Assembly (NCBI RefSeq): GCF_002288925.2
Contig: NW_022098076.1
Span: 64,441,566 to 64,505,565, forward strand
Direction of reading: 5' to 3'
DNA: 64,000 nucleotides
Source: Delphinapterus leucas
Taxonomy: Eukaryota; Chordata; Mammalia; Artiodactyla; Monodontidae
The position numbers were made by a program, and so were the translations under genes. The notes beneath the pieces are model-generated. The model saw nothing but the letters and a program-made list of their open reading frames with translations, had not been told where the DNA came from and did not search any database. Shown piece by piece: positions 36,993-48,520 of the stretch (position 1 is the first letter of the stretch; each line of letters begins with the position of its first letter).

Positions 36993-37094
36993 TCTCCTCT
37001 CATCACCTGTCAGTAACTCATTGCCGAGCCCTGTTGATTCTAGTTCTGAAACAGAGTGAATACCTCCTGCTGACTTCACTTCCATCCCCCTAGT

Positions 37095-37728
37095 CCAAGC
37101 TGCTATCTCCTGCCTGGATGGCTGCCATGTCCTCTTACTTGGTGCCATAGTATCTGCTATTTCACCTTGCCATCTTATTTTCCTTATGACAGTGACACTG
37201 ATCCTTTTAAGGTACACTTATGATCACGTTGGTCTCCTACTTCACCTTCTCCATGATTTCTTACTGATTTTAACATGAAGACCAAAACCTTAGTTGTGGC
37301 CTAGAAAGTATTGGAATGTGGGCCCTGCCTGCTGTATCAGCCTCATCTCAGATCATTTCACTCTATTTTGTTGTGGCTCCAGCTGTTCTGTCCATCTTTC
37401 AAGGTACCAAATTCTCTTGAGACTTGCTTCTTTTGCACATGCATTTTCCATGCTTGAGATGCTTTAACCTCTCCTTCTCACTAGGCCAACTCCTTCTCCC
37501 CTTCAGCCTCTGATTTATTTTTTTCTTCATTATATAAAGAAGAGAAATCAAATAACAATAATTATATAACTATAGTTATATAATAATTATATAACTTCCT
37601 TATATAATTATTCAGTGAATGGAGTTTCATGGCACCAGGGATTTTTTCCAGTTTAAAAAAAATTACTAAATCCCCAGTGCAGTGCCTGGTAGATAGCAGC
37701 TGTTTAATAAATATATTCTAGGTAAATG
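37095..37728 (+). repeat. Ancient LINE 3' region (L2-like; family uncertain)
   Basis: It shows the same order of landmarks as 32050-32515: 'caagctgctatctcctgcctgg', 'cagtgacactgatccttttaa', 'tcctacttcaccttctcc'. It extends to an L2-type end, 'gtgcagtgcctggtagatagc' followed by 'tgtttaataaata'. The palindromic AT patch at 37561-37612 interrupts it. Confidence 0.65.
37561..37612. repeat. AT-rich perfect palindrome plus overlapping hairpin
   Basis: Positions 37561-37584 form a perfect 24-bp palindrome centred on actatagt. Overlapping it, 37582-37593 and 37601-37612 form a perfect 12-bp inverted repeat with a 7-nt loop. It is likely an unstable AT-rich microsatellite able to form cruciforms. Confidence 0.85.
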
Positions 37729-38246
37729 AATAATGGTTTTAATAGAACAGATGTGAATTGATCATATGGGTCATTAGGAATATTTAGTAAACTGTCTAGT
37801 AATTAGTCATTTCTTGTACCTCTCAATTAAACAGAAGATATAATGTAGGTTATGTTTTAGTTGACAGCATTTTTTTTTAAACATCTTTATTGGAGTAAAA
37901 TTGTTTTACAGTGTTGTGTTAGTTTCTGCTGTATAACAAAGTGAATCAGCTATATGCATACGTATATCCCCATATCCCCTCCCTCTCGCGTCTCCCTCCC
38001 ACCCTCCTTATCCCACCCCTCTAGGTGGTCGAAAGCACCGAGCTGATCTCCCTGTGCTATGCAGCTGCTTCCCACTAGCTAGCTATTTTACATTTGGTAG
38101 TGTATATATGTCCATGCCACTCTCTTACTTCATCCCAGCTTACCCTTCCCCCTCCCCATGTCCTCAAGTCCATTCTCTACGTCTGTGTCTTTATTCGTGT
38201 CCTGCCCTTAGGTTCTTCAGAACCATTTCTTTCTTTCTTTTTTTTT

Positions 38247-41200
38247 TTAGATTCCATATATATGTGTTAGCATACGGTATTTGTTTTTCTCTTTCAAACT
38301 TACTTCACTCTGTATGACAGACTCTGGGTCCTTCCACCTCACTACAAATAACTCAATTTTGTTTCTTTTTGGGGCTGAGTAATATTCCATTTTATATACG
38401 TGCCACATCTTCTTTATCCATTCATCTGTTGATGGATACTTAGGTCGCTTCCATGTCGTGGCTATTGTAAATAGAGCTGCAGTGAACATTGTAGTACATG
38501 ACTCTTTTTGAATTATGGTTTTCTCAGGGTATATGCCCAGTAGTGGGATTGCTGGGTTGTATGGTAGTTCTATTTTTAGTTTTTTAAGGAACCTCCATAC
38601 TGTTTTCCATAGTGGCTGTACCAGTTTACATTCCCACCAACAGTGCAAGAGGGTTTCCCTTTTCTCCACACCCTCTCCAGCATTTATTGTCTGTAGATTT
38701 TTTGATGATGGCCATTCTGACTGGTGTGAGGTGATAGCTCATTGTAGCTTTGATTTGCATTTCTCTAATGATTACTGATGTTGAGCATCCTTTCATGTAT
38801 TTGTTGGCAATCTGTATATCTTCTTTGGAGAAATGTCTATTTAGGTCTTCTGCCCATTTTTGGGTTGGGTTGTTTGTTTTTTTTATATTGAGCTGCATGA
38901 GCTGCTTGTATATTTTGGAGATTAATCCTTTGTCAGTTGCTTCATTTGAAAATATTTTCTCCCAATCTGAGGGTTGTCTTTTTGTCTTTTTTATGGTTTC
39001 CTTTGCTGTATAAAAGCTTTTAAATTTTATTAGGTCCCATTTGTTTATTTTTGTTTGTATTTCCATTTCTCTAGGAGGTGGGTCAAAAAGGATCTTGCTG
39101 TGATTTATGTCATAGAGTGTTCTGCCTATGTTTTTCTTTAAGTGTTTTATACTGTCTGGGCTTACATTTAGATCTTTAATCCATTTTGAGTTTATTTTTG
39201 TGTATGGTGTTAGGGAGTGTTCTCATTTCACTCTTTTCCATGTAGCTGTCCAGTTTTCCGAGTACCACTTATTGAAGAGGCTGTCTTCTCTCCATTGTAT
39301 ACTCCTGGCTCCTTTATCAAAGATAAGGTGACCATATGTGCGTGGGTTTATCCCTGGGCTTTCTTTCCTGTTCCATTGATCTATATTTCTGTTTTTGTGC
39401 CAGTACCGGACTGTCTTGATTACTGTAGCTTTGTAGTATAGTCTGAAGTCCAGGAACCTGATACCTCCACCTCCGTTTTTCTTTCTCAGGGTTGCTTTGG
39501 CAATTCGGGGTCTTTTGTATTTCCATACAAATTGTGAAATTTTTTGTTCTAGTTTTGTGAGAATGCCATTAGTAGTTTGATAGGGATCACATTGAATCTG
39601 TAGATTGCTTTGGGTAGTAGAGTCATTTTCACAATGTTGATTCTTCCAATCCAAGAACATGGTATATCTCTCCATCTGCTTGTATCATCCTTAATTTCTT
39701 TCATCAGTGTCTTATAGTTTTCTGCATACAGGTCTTTTGTCTCCTTAGATAGGTTTATTCCTAGGTATTTTATTTTTTGTTGTTGCAGTGGTAAATGGGA
39801 GTGTTTTCTTAATTTCTCTTTCAGATTTTTCTTCATCAGTGTATAGGAATGCAAGAGATTTCTGTGCATTAATTTTGTATCCGGCTACATTACTAAATTC
39901 ATTGTTGAGCTCTTGTTGTTTTATGATAGCATCTTTAGGATTCTCTATGTAGGGTATCATGTCATCTGCAAACAGTGACAGTTTTACCTCTCTTTTCCGA
40001 TTTGGATTCCTTTTTTTCCTTTTTCTTCTCTGACTGCTTGGCTAAAACTTCCAAAACTGTGGAATAATAGTGGTGAGAGTGGGCAACCTTATCTTGTTCC
40101 TCATCGTAGAGGAAATGGTTTTAGTTTTTCACCATTGAGAACGATGTTGGCTGTGGGTTTGTCATATTTGGCCTTTATTATGTTGAGGTGAGTTCCCTCT
40201 ATGCCTACTTTCTGGAGAGTTTTTATCATAAATGGGTGTTGAATTTTGTCAAAAGCTTTTTCTGCATCTATTGGGATGATCATATGGTTTTTCTTCTTCA
40301 GTTTGTGAATATGTTTTATCACATTGGTTGATTTGTGTATACTTAAGAATCCTTGCATTCCTGAGATAAACCCCACTTGATCATGGCGTATGATCCTTTT
40401 AATGTGCTGTTGGATTCTGTTTGCTAGTATTTTGCTGAGGATTTTTGCATCTATGTTCATCAGTGATATTGGCCTGTAGTTTTCTTTCTTTGTGACATCT
40501 TTGTCTGGTTTTGGTAGCAGGGTGATGGTGGTCTCGTAGAATGAGTTTGGGAGTATCCCTCCCTCTGCTATATTTTGGAAGAGTTTGAGAAGGATAGGTG
40601 GTAGCTTTTCTGTTAATGTTTGATAGAGTTTGCCTGTGAAGCCATCTGGTCCTGGACTTTTGTCTGTTGGAAGGTTTTTTTTGTTTGTTTGGTTTTTTTT
40701 GATTTTTTGTCTTTTGTGGTACATGGACCTCACTGTTGCGGCCTCTCCCATTGCGGAGCACAGGCTCAGCGGCCATGGCCCATGGGCCCAGCCGCTCCAC
40801 AGCACGTGGGATCCTCCTGGACTGGGGCACGAACCTGTGTCCCCTGCATTGGCAGGCGGACTCAACCACTGCGCCACCAGGGAAGACCTGTTGGAAGGTT
40901 TTTAATCACAGTCTCAATTTCAGGGCTTGTGATTGGTGTGTTTATATTTTCTTTTTCTTCCTGGTTCAGTCTGGGAAGGTTGTGCTTTTCAAAGAATTTG
41001 TCCATTTCTTCCAGGTTGTCCATTTTATTGGCATATAGTTGCTTGTAGTAATCTCTCATGATCCTTTGTATTTCTGCAGTGTCAGTTGTAACTACTCCTT
41101 TATCATTTCTAATTCTATTGATTTGAGTCTTCTCCCTTTTTTTTTTTTTTGATGAGTCTGGCTAATGGTTTACCCATTTTGTTTATCTTCTCAAAGAACC

Positions 41201-42250
41201 AGCTTTTAGTTTTATTGATCTTTGCTATTGTTCCCTTCATTTCTTTTTCATTTATCTGATCTTTATGATTTCTTTCCATCTGCTATTTTGTTCTTCTTTC
41301 TCTAATTGCTTTAGGTATAAGGTTAGGTTGTTTATTTGAGATGTTTCTTGTTTAAGGTAGGATTGTATTGCTATAAACTTCCCTGTTCGTACTGCTTTTG
41401 TTGCATCCCATAGGTTTTGGGTTATTGTGTTTTCATTGTCATTTGTTTCTAGGCATTTTTTGATTTCCTCTTTGATTTCTTCAGTGATCTCTTGGTTATT
41501 TAGTAGTTTATTGTTCAGCCTCCATGTGTTTGTATTTTTTACAGTTTTTTTTCCTGTAATTGATATCTAGTCTCATAGTGTCATGGTTGGAAAAGATACT
41601 TGATACGATTTCAATTTTCCTGAATTTACCAAGGTTTGATTTGTGACCCAAGATATGATCTATCCTGGAGAATGTTCCATGAGCACTTGAGAAGAAATTG
41701 TATTCTGTTGTTTTTGGATGGAATGTCCTATAAATATCAATTAAGTCCATCTTGTTTAATGTGTCACTTAAAGCTTATGTTTCCTTATCTATTTTCATTT
41801 TGGATGATCTGTCCATTGGTAAAAGTGGGGTGTTCAAGGCCCCTACTATTATTGTGTTACTGTCGATTTCCCCTATTATGGCTGTTAGCATTTGCCTTAT
41901 GTATGTGTTGGGTGCATAAATATTTACAATTGTTATATCTTCTTGGATTGATCTCTTGATCATTATGTATTGTCCTTCTTTGTCTATTGTTATAGTCTTT
42001 ATTTTAAAGTCTATTTTGTTTGATAGAATTGCTACTCCAGTTTTCTGTTGATTTCCATTTGCATGGAATATCTTCTTCCATCCCTTCACTTTCAGTCTAT
42101 ATGTGTCCCTAGGTATGAAGGTTTTGGGTTATTGTCTCTTGTAGACAGCATATGTATGGGTCTTGTTTTTGTATCCATTCAGCCAGTCTATGACTTTTGG
42201 TTGGAACATTTAATCCATTTACATTTAAGATAATTATTGATATGTATGTT
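38247..42250 (-). pseudogene. L1-B ORF2 (endonuclease / reverse transcriptase) pseudogene
   Basis: Reading leftwards: endonuclease at about 41508-42250 (GTFSRIDHILGHKSNLGKF and FSNHDTMRLDINYR); reverse transcriptase at about 39745-40650 ([44 protein letters not shown]); the catalytic LFADD box, intact at about 39957-39977; and the C-terminal domain, including [19 protein letters not shown] and ending NKYRMLTHIYGI at 38247. The frame breaks several times (pieces at 41775-42089, 41508-41750, 40862-41059, 40101-40877, 39745-39960, 39549-39869, 39223-39675, 38626-39066, 38247-38669). SINE 4 splits it. Not functional. Confidence 0.93.
40664..40903 (-). repeat. CHR-type SINE inside L1-B ORF2, 16-bp TSD (SINE 4)
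   Basis: A perfect duplication, ctgttggaaggttttt, flanks it at 40664-40679 and 40888-40903, so it landed in an existing L1-B. The body lacks the roughly 11-base 'ctccggacgcg' segment before 'caggctcagcggcc' that SINEs 1, 5 and 6 have in some form, so it is a distinct short subfamily or a deletion copy. Confidence 0.95.
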
Positions 42251-42324
42251 CCTATTACCATTTTCTTAATTTTTGGGGGTTTGTTTTTGTAGGTCTTTTC
42301 CTTCTCTTGTGTTTCCTGCCTCGA

Positions 42325-43192
42325 GAAGTTCCCTTAGCATTTGTTGTTAAGCTGGTTTGGTGGTGCTGAATTCTCTTAGCTTTTGCTCGTCTGTAAAGGT
42401 TTTAATTTCTTCGGCGAATCTGAGCGATCCTTGCTGGGTAGAGTAATCTTGGTTGTAGTTTTTTCCCTTGTATCCCTTTAAATATGTCCTGCCACTCCTT
42501 TCTGCCTTGCAGAGTTTCTGCTGAAAGATCAGATCTTAACCTTTTGGGGATTCCCTTGTATGTTATTTGTTGCTTTTCACTTGCTGCATTTAATATTTAT
42601 GTTTGTATTTAACTTTTGATAGTTTGATTAATATGTGTCTTGGCGTGTTTCTCTTTGGATTTATCCTGTATGGTAGTCTTTGTGCTTCCTGAACTTGATT
42701 GACTATTTCCTTTCCCATGTTAGGGAAGTTTTCGACTATAATCTCTTCAGATACTTTCTCAGAGCCTTTCTTTTTCTCTTCTTCTTTTGGGACCCCTATC
42801 ATTCGAATGTTGGTGTGTTCAGTGTTCTCCCAGAGGTCTCTGAGACTGTCCTCAATTCTTTTCATTCTTTTTTTGTTATTCTGCTCCCTGGCAGTTATTT
42901 CCACCATTTTATCTTCCAGGTCACGTATCAGTTCTTCTGCCTCAGTTATTCTGTTATTGATTCCTTCTAGAGTAATTTTAATTTCAGTAATTGTTTTGTT
43001 CATCACTGTTCGTTTGCTCTTTAGTTCTTCTACATCATTGTTAAATGTTTCTTGTATTTTCTCCATTCTGTTTCTGAGATTTTGGATCATCTTTACTATC
43101 ATTTCTCTGAATTCTTTTTCAGGTAGTTTGCCCATTTTGTGTTCATTTATTTGGTCTTGTAGGTTTTTTCCTTGCTCCTTCATCTGTAACAA
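42325..43192 (-). pseudogene. L1-B ORF1 (RNA-binding chaperone) pseudogene
   Basis: The frame 42590-43192 gives about 200 residues. First comes the heptad-rich coiled coil (QINEHKMGKLPEKEFREMIV through ELIRDLEDKMVEITAREQNN). Then comes the RRM entry (TNIRMIGVPKEEEKKKGSEK), and then the start of the C-terminal domain (GKEIVNQVQEAQRLPYRINP, PRHILIKLSKVK). The frame is lost at about 42590. The remaining C-terminus lies out of frame to about 42325. The frame opens at a TTG at 43192, and the first ATG is at 43183; a run of T around 43193-43200 may have lost a base. Confidence 0.9.
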
Positions 43193-43325
43193 TTTTTTTT
43201 GTCATTTTATTTTTTATGTTTTTGCTGGGTGGTGCTGTACTCCTGTCTTATGGTTGTTTGGCCTGAGACGTCTAGAACTGGAGTTTGCATACAGTTGGAT
43301 AGAGGTGGGTCTTGGTGCTGAGATG

Positions 43326-43602
43326 AGGACCTCCAGGAGGCCTCACTCCGATTGATATTCCCTGGGGTCTGAGGTTCTTTGTTAGTCCAGCGGTTCAGGC
43401 TTGGAGCTCCCACAGCAGGAGCTCAGGCCTGACCTCTGGCCTGGGAATCCAGATCCTGAAAGCTTTGTGGCATGGTTTAAAAAATAATAATAATAAGGGA
43501 AGAAAGAAAGAAAAAAAGAAGCAGTACAATATCAAAGAATAGAAAACAAAATATAATTAGAAAGATAAAAAATATATTAGGAATAATAAAACTATATTTG
43601 AA
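43326..43602. repeat. Exact 277-bp direct repeat, copy 1
   Basis: Identical by eye to 43606-43882. The sequence after copy 1 (gaa, then tcaa) matches the natural continuation in L1-A near 10952-10961, so this copy is probably the genuine one. Confidence 0.93.
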
Positions 43603-43605
43603 TCA

Positions 43606-43882
43606 AGGACCTCCAGGAGGCCTCACTCCGATTGATATTCCCTGGGGTCTGAGGTTCTTTGTTAGTCCAGCGGTTCAGGCTTGGAGCTCCCACAGCAGGA
43701 GCTCAGGCCTGACCTCTGGCCTGGGAATCCAGATCCTGAAAGCTTTGTGGCATGGTTTAAAAAATAATAATAATAAGGGAAGAAAGAAAGAAAAAAAGAA
43801 GCAGTACAATATCAAAGAATAGAAAACAAAATATAATTAGAAAGATAAAAAATATATTAGGAATAATAAAACTATATTTGAA
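43606..43882. repeat. Exact 277-bp direct repeat, copy 2, ending at the gap
   Basis: It ends directly at the N run. L1-A has only one copy of this region (about 10687-10960). Probably an assembly artefact. Confidence 0.9.
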
Positions 43883-43892
43883 NNNNNNNNNN
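43883..43892. other. Assembly gap (10 N)
   Basis: Ten unknown bases. The round number suggests a placeholder of unknown true size. Confidence 0.99.
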
Positions 43893-44358
43893 ACAACTTC
43901 AACAAGGTAAAAGAAAACCACAACAGAAAAAAAAATGGGGGGGGGGGGAAAACAAAAAAGAAAAAATCACAAAAAAAAAAACTAGAAAAATAAAAGATTT
44001 ATTAGGAAAAAGAAAAATACCGAAGTATCAACAATGAATCAAGAAGGTAAAACAGGATCCCGGTCTAAAAGAGGGAAAAAGAAAAGGCAGGGGGGCGGGG
44101 GGAAGCCTTGGCTCTGTGGGTGGAGTTTAGTCAGGGTAGAACTTAGGCAGAGGCACGTTTTAGGGTGGGGTGGCACCTTGGCGGGGCGATGTTCAAGCGT
44201 GGGGTGGTGTCTCTGCTTAGGACCTGGTTGCTGGGGGCTCCTGTTGTCCCCGTAGGTGTCTGTGGTCCCCCACCGGTGCCTGGTAGGTGCCGTAGTTGTG
44301 AGGAGACGTGAATTCTGTCTCCTCCTAGTATGCCATCTTGACTCCTCCTAGTTGACAG

Positions 44359-47300
44359 TTTTTTGAAGATCAGAATAATATAGTCAAACATGGAACATTT
44401 TTGATAATCTGATAGTAAAGTATGGGAACTTGGAAACTTAGAGAACTGAAGACTTAACATGTCTGGTAGTCTTTGCCCTTCCTTATTTCCTACCAACCAG
44501 TGTATTGATTAACCAGGCTTATATGACAATAAATATACCCTATTAACCCATCTCAGGGTCCCATGGCTAATACGTGATAGAGTAGGTGGTATTTGAGGCC
44601 AGATTTATTTAATTCCGCGTCCTGGGCTCAGCCACTTACCTATTGAAACCAGGTGTAAAATATGCAAAAATGTTTTGTAAACTCTAAACAAAGTGAGGTT
44701 TAGTGTGCAGATGACGTATCCAACTTCCTCCTTGAAGTAACTATAAACTGTGTATTTCATTAAATGATAGAGAGGAGAATGGTGAATTCTGTGTATAAGT
44801 AGCATTGAATGATTCAAGTTGAGCTATTTTGCAAAGGCTTCATTGTGATTTTATGGTTGTATGTGGGAAGCAGAGAGTTCCTAATTTCTTCTGCTGTGAG
44901 ACTCCCAAGGAGACATTTATATTAGTAATACTGAATTTGCAAACCCGCATTTTAAAATTTAGCTCTGTTTGTATTCTTTGTCTCTCTGGGAGGTGTTCAC
45001 TACATTATGAAATTCTGTGCTTTTACCTCCTGCTAAGGATTTGAGTTCTTAGCCTAATTAATCATTAAGTGTTGTCAGTCTATCATGATGTGGTTAATTA
45101 TCAGAGAGACCCTTTCCTGGGTAACTATAGAAACCTTAGCAGTACTAGTTATTATCTAGAATTATAGAATTTGGTTTTTAAAGCATTTTAGCCTTTGATA
45201 GTTATGGGCAAATAATTGCTCATCATCTAGAAATAAAGGAAAGCTTGCATGACGCTGAGATTTTAAAATAATTTATACATAATGGACATGTGTTCTAAAT
45301 AATTTATAAATAATAGAATGTGTTTATAGAATATTTCTGACTTCAACTTAAAAGGCTTTTGTTCAACAGTTTTGTATGTTTTTAACAGAACTCTTTCACA
45401 GACTGTCTGTATTTTTCCCCAATAATGTTTAGAACCTTCTTAATACAAGTCTAAGGTAATTCCTGACTTCCAGTGGTTTTGTGGTTTCATAGTGCATAGC
45501 AGCTACATATCTGGGTGGAAAACAGCTGAATACATATACAGACAATATTGATATTGTACAATATCATTTGAAGGGAACATAAATAAAAACAGTTGTTTTT
45601 CCTGTTCTGAGAAATATCATCTCATTTAGAAAGGACATAAAGGTATATCATTGCACTTTTTAATGTGATGCTCAACAAGGATTCTAGTCTGAATGCGGTT
45701 GAACGTTATTGTGGCAAGTGGAAATCTGCCAAATGTATACCATCCTTAGTCCATTGCATTGTTCAGAGAACAGGTAACATCCTGTTTGGAGGAGGCAGAG
45801 TGTTTAAAGCATGTTACCCTCTCTCACTGGTTGAGTGGAGTTTAGTGACATGTAATGATAGTGATTTGTTTTCATGATGTAACATGTGAACGGCTTATTT
45901 ACGGCTCTCTTGTATTTTTGTGCATGTTTGCTTTCAAGGAGAATGTAGTGATCAGAACTTTAATTTGCCTTTTAGGTCAATGCTAGATTCTTGGGAATTT
46001 ACGAGAGCAGATTAATGATTTTTATGTACAAAGTATCACAGCATCAGTGTATAGAAACTTAAGGCCCAATATAAATCTATTAAAAATTCTGTTTTATTAA
46101 AATCCTCTTTTAATAAAAGTGTGCATGTAAACATCTGTACTTGAGACATGGATTATTTTGTCAACTTATTTCTGCCGTACAAGCTTAATTCTTAATTTCC
46201 ACAATTGTTTGCATCACAGAATAAAGCTAGCTTTAAAATTGATTATTTACTTTTTCAGATCAAAACATAGATATTTTGGCAACGAGGAATCAGCTGCCAA
46301 TTTAGCTGGTAAACAACAATGGCAGCAGTTGCTTTTCATTGTTGGCCTTCCCGTTAAAGAGCAAGTATAATTTATTTTTGTCGGAAGTCCAAGTCACTAC
46401 AGATATTAACGATTGCTTTGAAAAAGAGACGCTTTTTTAAAGGTTTGCAGTCTTGTGGTAAGTTCAATAAGTATACCTAATGGATACATCTAGACTGAAC
46501 CACGTATTTGCTTTTTTTATTAATGTATTTTTTCTTATGATTCTCCTTCAGCAAACCAAAGTGCTTAATAGGCTGTTTCTGTTGTTTTTGTGGCATCATG
46601 GATGTGCTGTTTCAAATCTCTTACTACATGCTAATAGCTTTTTCAGCTTTGATGATCAGACTCTGCTCTTAATATGTATCCGTTTTCTTACTGTACAAGT
46701 GTGCAGGCTAATAATGCTGTTGAAAGTTTGCTTCATGAGAAACCATGAAAATTAAATCTCTTTTTTTTAAAACAACTGAGGTAACAAATTTTGTTAGATG
46801 AGAGTGTTAGAATTCTTATGGCGAGTGTAGTGTCACTGGTTTCCTTATGCCAGAATGTTGATCAGCCTAATTATCTAAGAATCTTCTGGTTCTCGAGTGT
46901 GCTACAGCTGTGACCCTCCCTTTGTCTTTGAAATAACGATCTTCCACAGTGTGTGTGCACAAGGGAATGTTTTTTCACAAGATAATGTTTTTTTCATATT
47001 TGAGTTTCACTCCTGGTTGAAATGATACTGTTTGCTAAATATATATTAAGAGTCCTGGCTATTTATCTGCTCCAGTAAAACCACACCAGTCATCCAATTG
47101 TGAAATATTTTAAATCAGCCATATGAAAAGAAAATTTAGTGCAACTTAAGCTATTTCTAATAATTCTCCAAAAAAATTGTATTTCTCCACCATATCTTTC
47201 TAATTAGGCAATGCATTATTTATCCTTTTTTACAATTTCCTTACCCTCCTTGGCTATGTATGGATATTTCTGATACATTTTTAATTTGTTTATTTTTATA

Positions 47301-47680
47301 CTACTGGTTACTAATAATTATTGGACCCACATTAAATGCTGTTAGCTCAAATTACGTATGACAAGAAGGGTGCTATTCCAGATTTGTGATTGTTTTTCAT
47401 TTTCAAAAGAGTACTTGTTCCTTAAAAATTTCTGTTCCGTCTACCTGTTGTGGCATTTTCCTTTAATTTGGATTCAAGAAGAAGATGGGTACGCCACAAA
47501 CTCTACACTTCATGGGGAGCTGGTCTGGCAGTGGAAGAATTGTAACTGACTTGGCAACCTGACTTGTCTCAAATGGCTTCATCTCTGAGCTCCTCATCAA
47601 GGGAGATGTTTAAGTCTAGCACATGAGTAGGACATTGTGGAATAATCAACACTGACCTGAGTGGGGAAAACCTGGAATAA
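44359..47680. other. Unassigned non-coding sequence, about 3.3 kb
   Basis: AT-rich and free of recognisable repeats. The longest frame is 91 residues (46480-46755, plus), leucine/phenylalanine-rich, without family features. I see no exon with credible splice context. Confidence 0.5.
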
Positions 47681-47686
47681 TCATGA

Positions 47687-47985
47687 TCAGTGTGTATTAG
47701 TCAGAGGGTTGGTTTTGGTGAGGCCTTTCTTCCTGGCTTGAAGACAGCCACCTTCTTGCTGTGTCGTCACGTGGCCTTTTCCATGTGCACACATGGAGAG
47801 AGAAAGAAATCTCTGGGGTGTCTCCCTCTTTTAGGGACACTAGTCCTCTTGGATTAGGGCCCACCTTTATAATCTCATTTTACCTAATTACCTTCCTAAA
47901 GGCCCTATCTCCAAATACATTCACGTGGGGTGTTAGGGTTTCAACATATGAATTTTGGGGGCATACAGATCAGTGTATAACACAG
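47687..47985 (-). mobile_element. MaLR-type LTR (MLT1-like), antisense
   Basis: Antisense landmarks: gcctttcttcctggcttgaa, gacagccaccttcttgctgt, 'ggacactagtcctcttgg', 'cctaattaccttcctaaaggccc', and gttagggtttcaacatatga. It is a second copy of the LTR class seen at 32523 and in the same orientation, but of a different subfamily. Solo LTR; no internal region seen. Confidence 0.85.
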
Positions 47986-47987
47986 TG

Positions 47988-48175
47988 CTACTACATATGA
48001 AACACTTACCATGTGCTGGATACTCATTTACAGACAACCTGTTTTACATGTGAGGAAACTGAGATCCTGAGAGATTGTCTTACTCAAGATCACAGATGAT
48101 AAGGGACAGTTGGGATTTAAACCCTTGCAATCTGGCTTTAGAACCTGAGTCTTTACCTGTTAGTTATTCTGTCTT
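47988..48175 (-). repeat. MIR SINE remnant
   Basis: Reverse-complement MIR: 'cttaccatgtgctggatac', 'gttttacatgtgaggaaactgag', 'cagttgggatttaaaccc', 'aacctgagtcttta'. It lies immediately beside the MaLR LTR. Confidence 0.8.
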
Positions 48176-48319
48176 TAATAGTGGTATATTTAGTTTTTCC
48201 TTGCTAAATTTACTTTGGGTCTAATATTGGAAGAGATTTTTTTCTGCTTATTTGTATAGAATATAAAATTGGTTTTCAACTTAAAATTTTTTTTTTTTTT
48301 AATTGACTTTTTACCTGTT

Positions 48320-48520
48320 GTAACAGTTAAGAGGGCAGACTTCAGAGCAAGAGTTTATGGGTTCAAAGGTCTTTTTCTGGAAAATAGGGAATAGAGATCA
48401 TCCACGTAGTTGGGATGTTGAGAGAATTAAATGAGAGAACACTTATTAAGGACTTAGAAGTGAGCCTGGTGCACAGTACTCGGTAAGTATGCGTGTGTAT
48501 TAAAGACAGGGCAGTAAATA
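48320..48520 (+). repeat. MIR SINE remnant
   Basis: MIR order: 'agttaagagggcagacttcag', 'ggaaaatagggaatagagat', 'gttgagagaattaaatgagag', 'gtgagcctggtgcacagtac'. Confidence 0.72.

Larger units (their letters stand above)
43193..44348 (-). promoter_or_regulatory. L1-B 5' UTR / promoter region, disrupted by duplication and gap
   Basis: It is comparable to L1-A 10544-11493. It carries a G-rich block at 44080-44250 and ends at the 'gccatcttgactcc' 5' terminus, the same end type as L1-A. It contains the exact 277-bp repeat, a 10-N gap and a G12 run (43937-43948). Frames in the G-rich block (73 and 117 residues) are compositional. Confidence 0.75.
37858..44358 (-). mobile_element. Full-length LINE-1, antisense (L1-B), with nested SINE and assembly gap
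   Basis: A 10-bp duplication, tagttgacag, flanks it at 37858-37867 and 44349-44358. From left to right are the poly-A tail (T run, 37870-37878), 3' UTR to about 38247, ORF2 to about 42250, ORF1 at about 42325-43192 and the 5' UTR to 44348. The raw length is about 6.48 kb. Removing the SINE with one TSD copy (224 bp) and the duplicated stretch (280 bp) leaves about 5.98 kb, matching L1-A. It is better preserved than L1-A but still carries frameshifts. Confidence 0.95.

Noticed and set aside
38247..42250. Active L1 ORF2
   Set aside because: The FADD box is intact, but several frameshifts and a SINE insertion break the reading frame.
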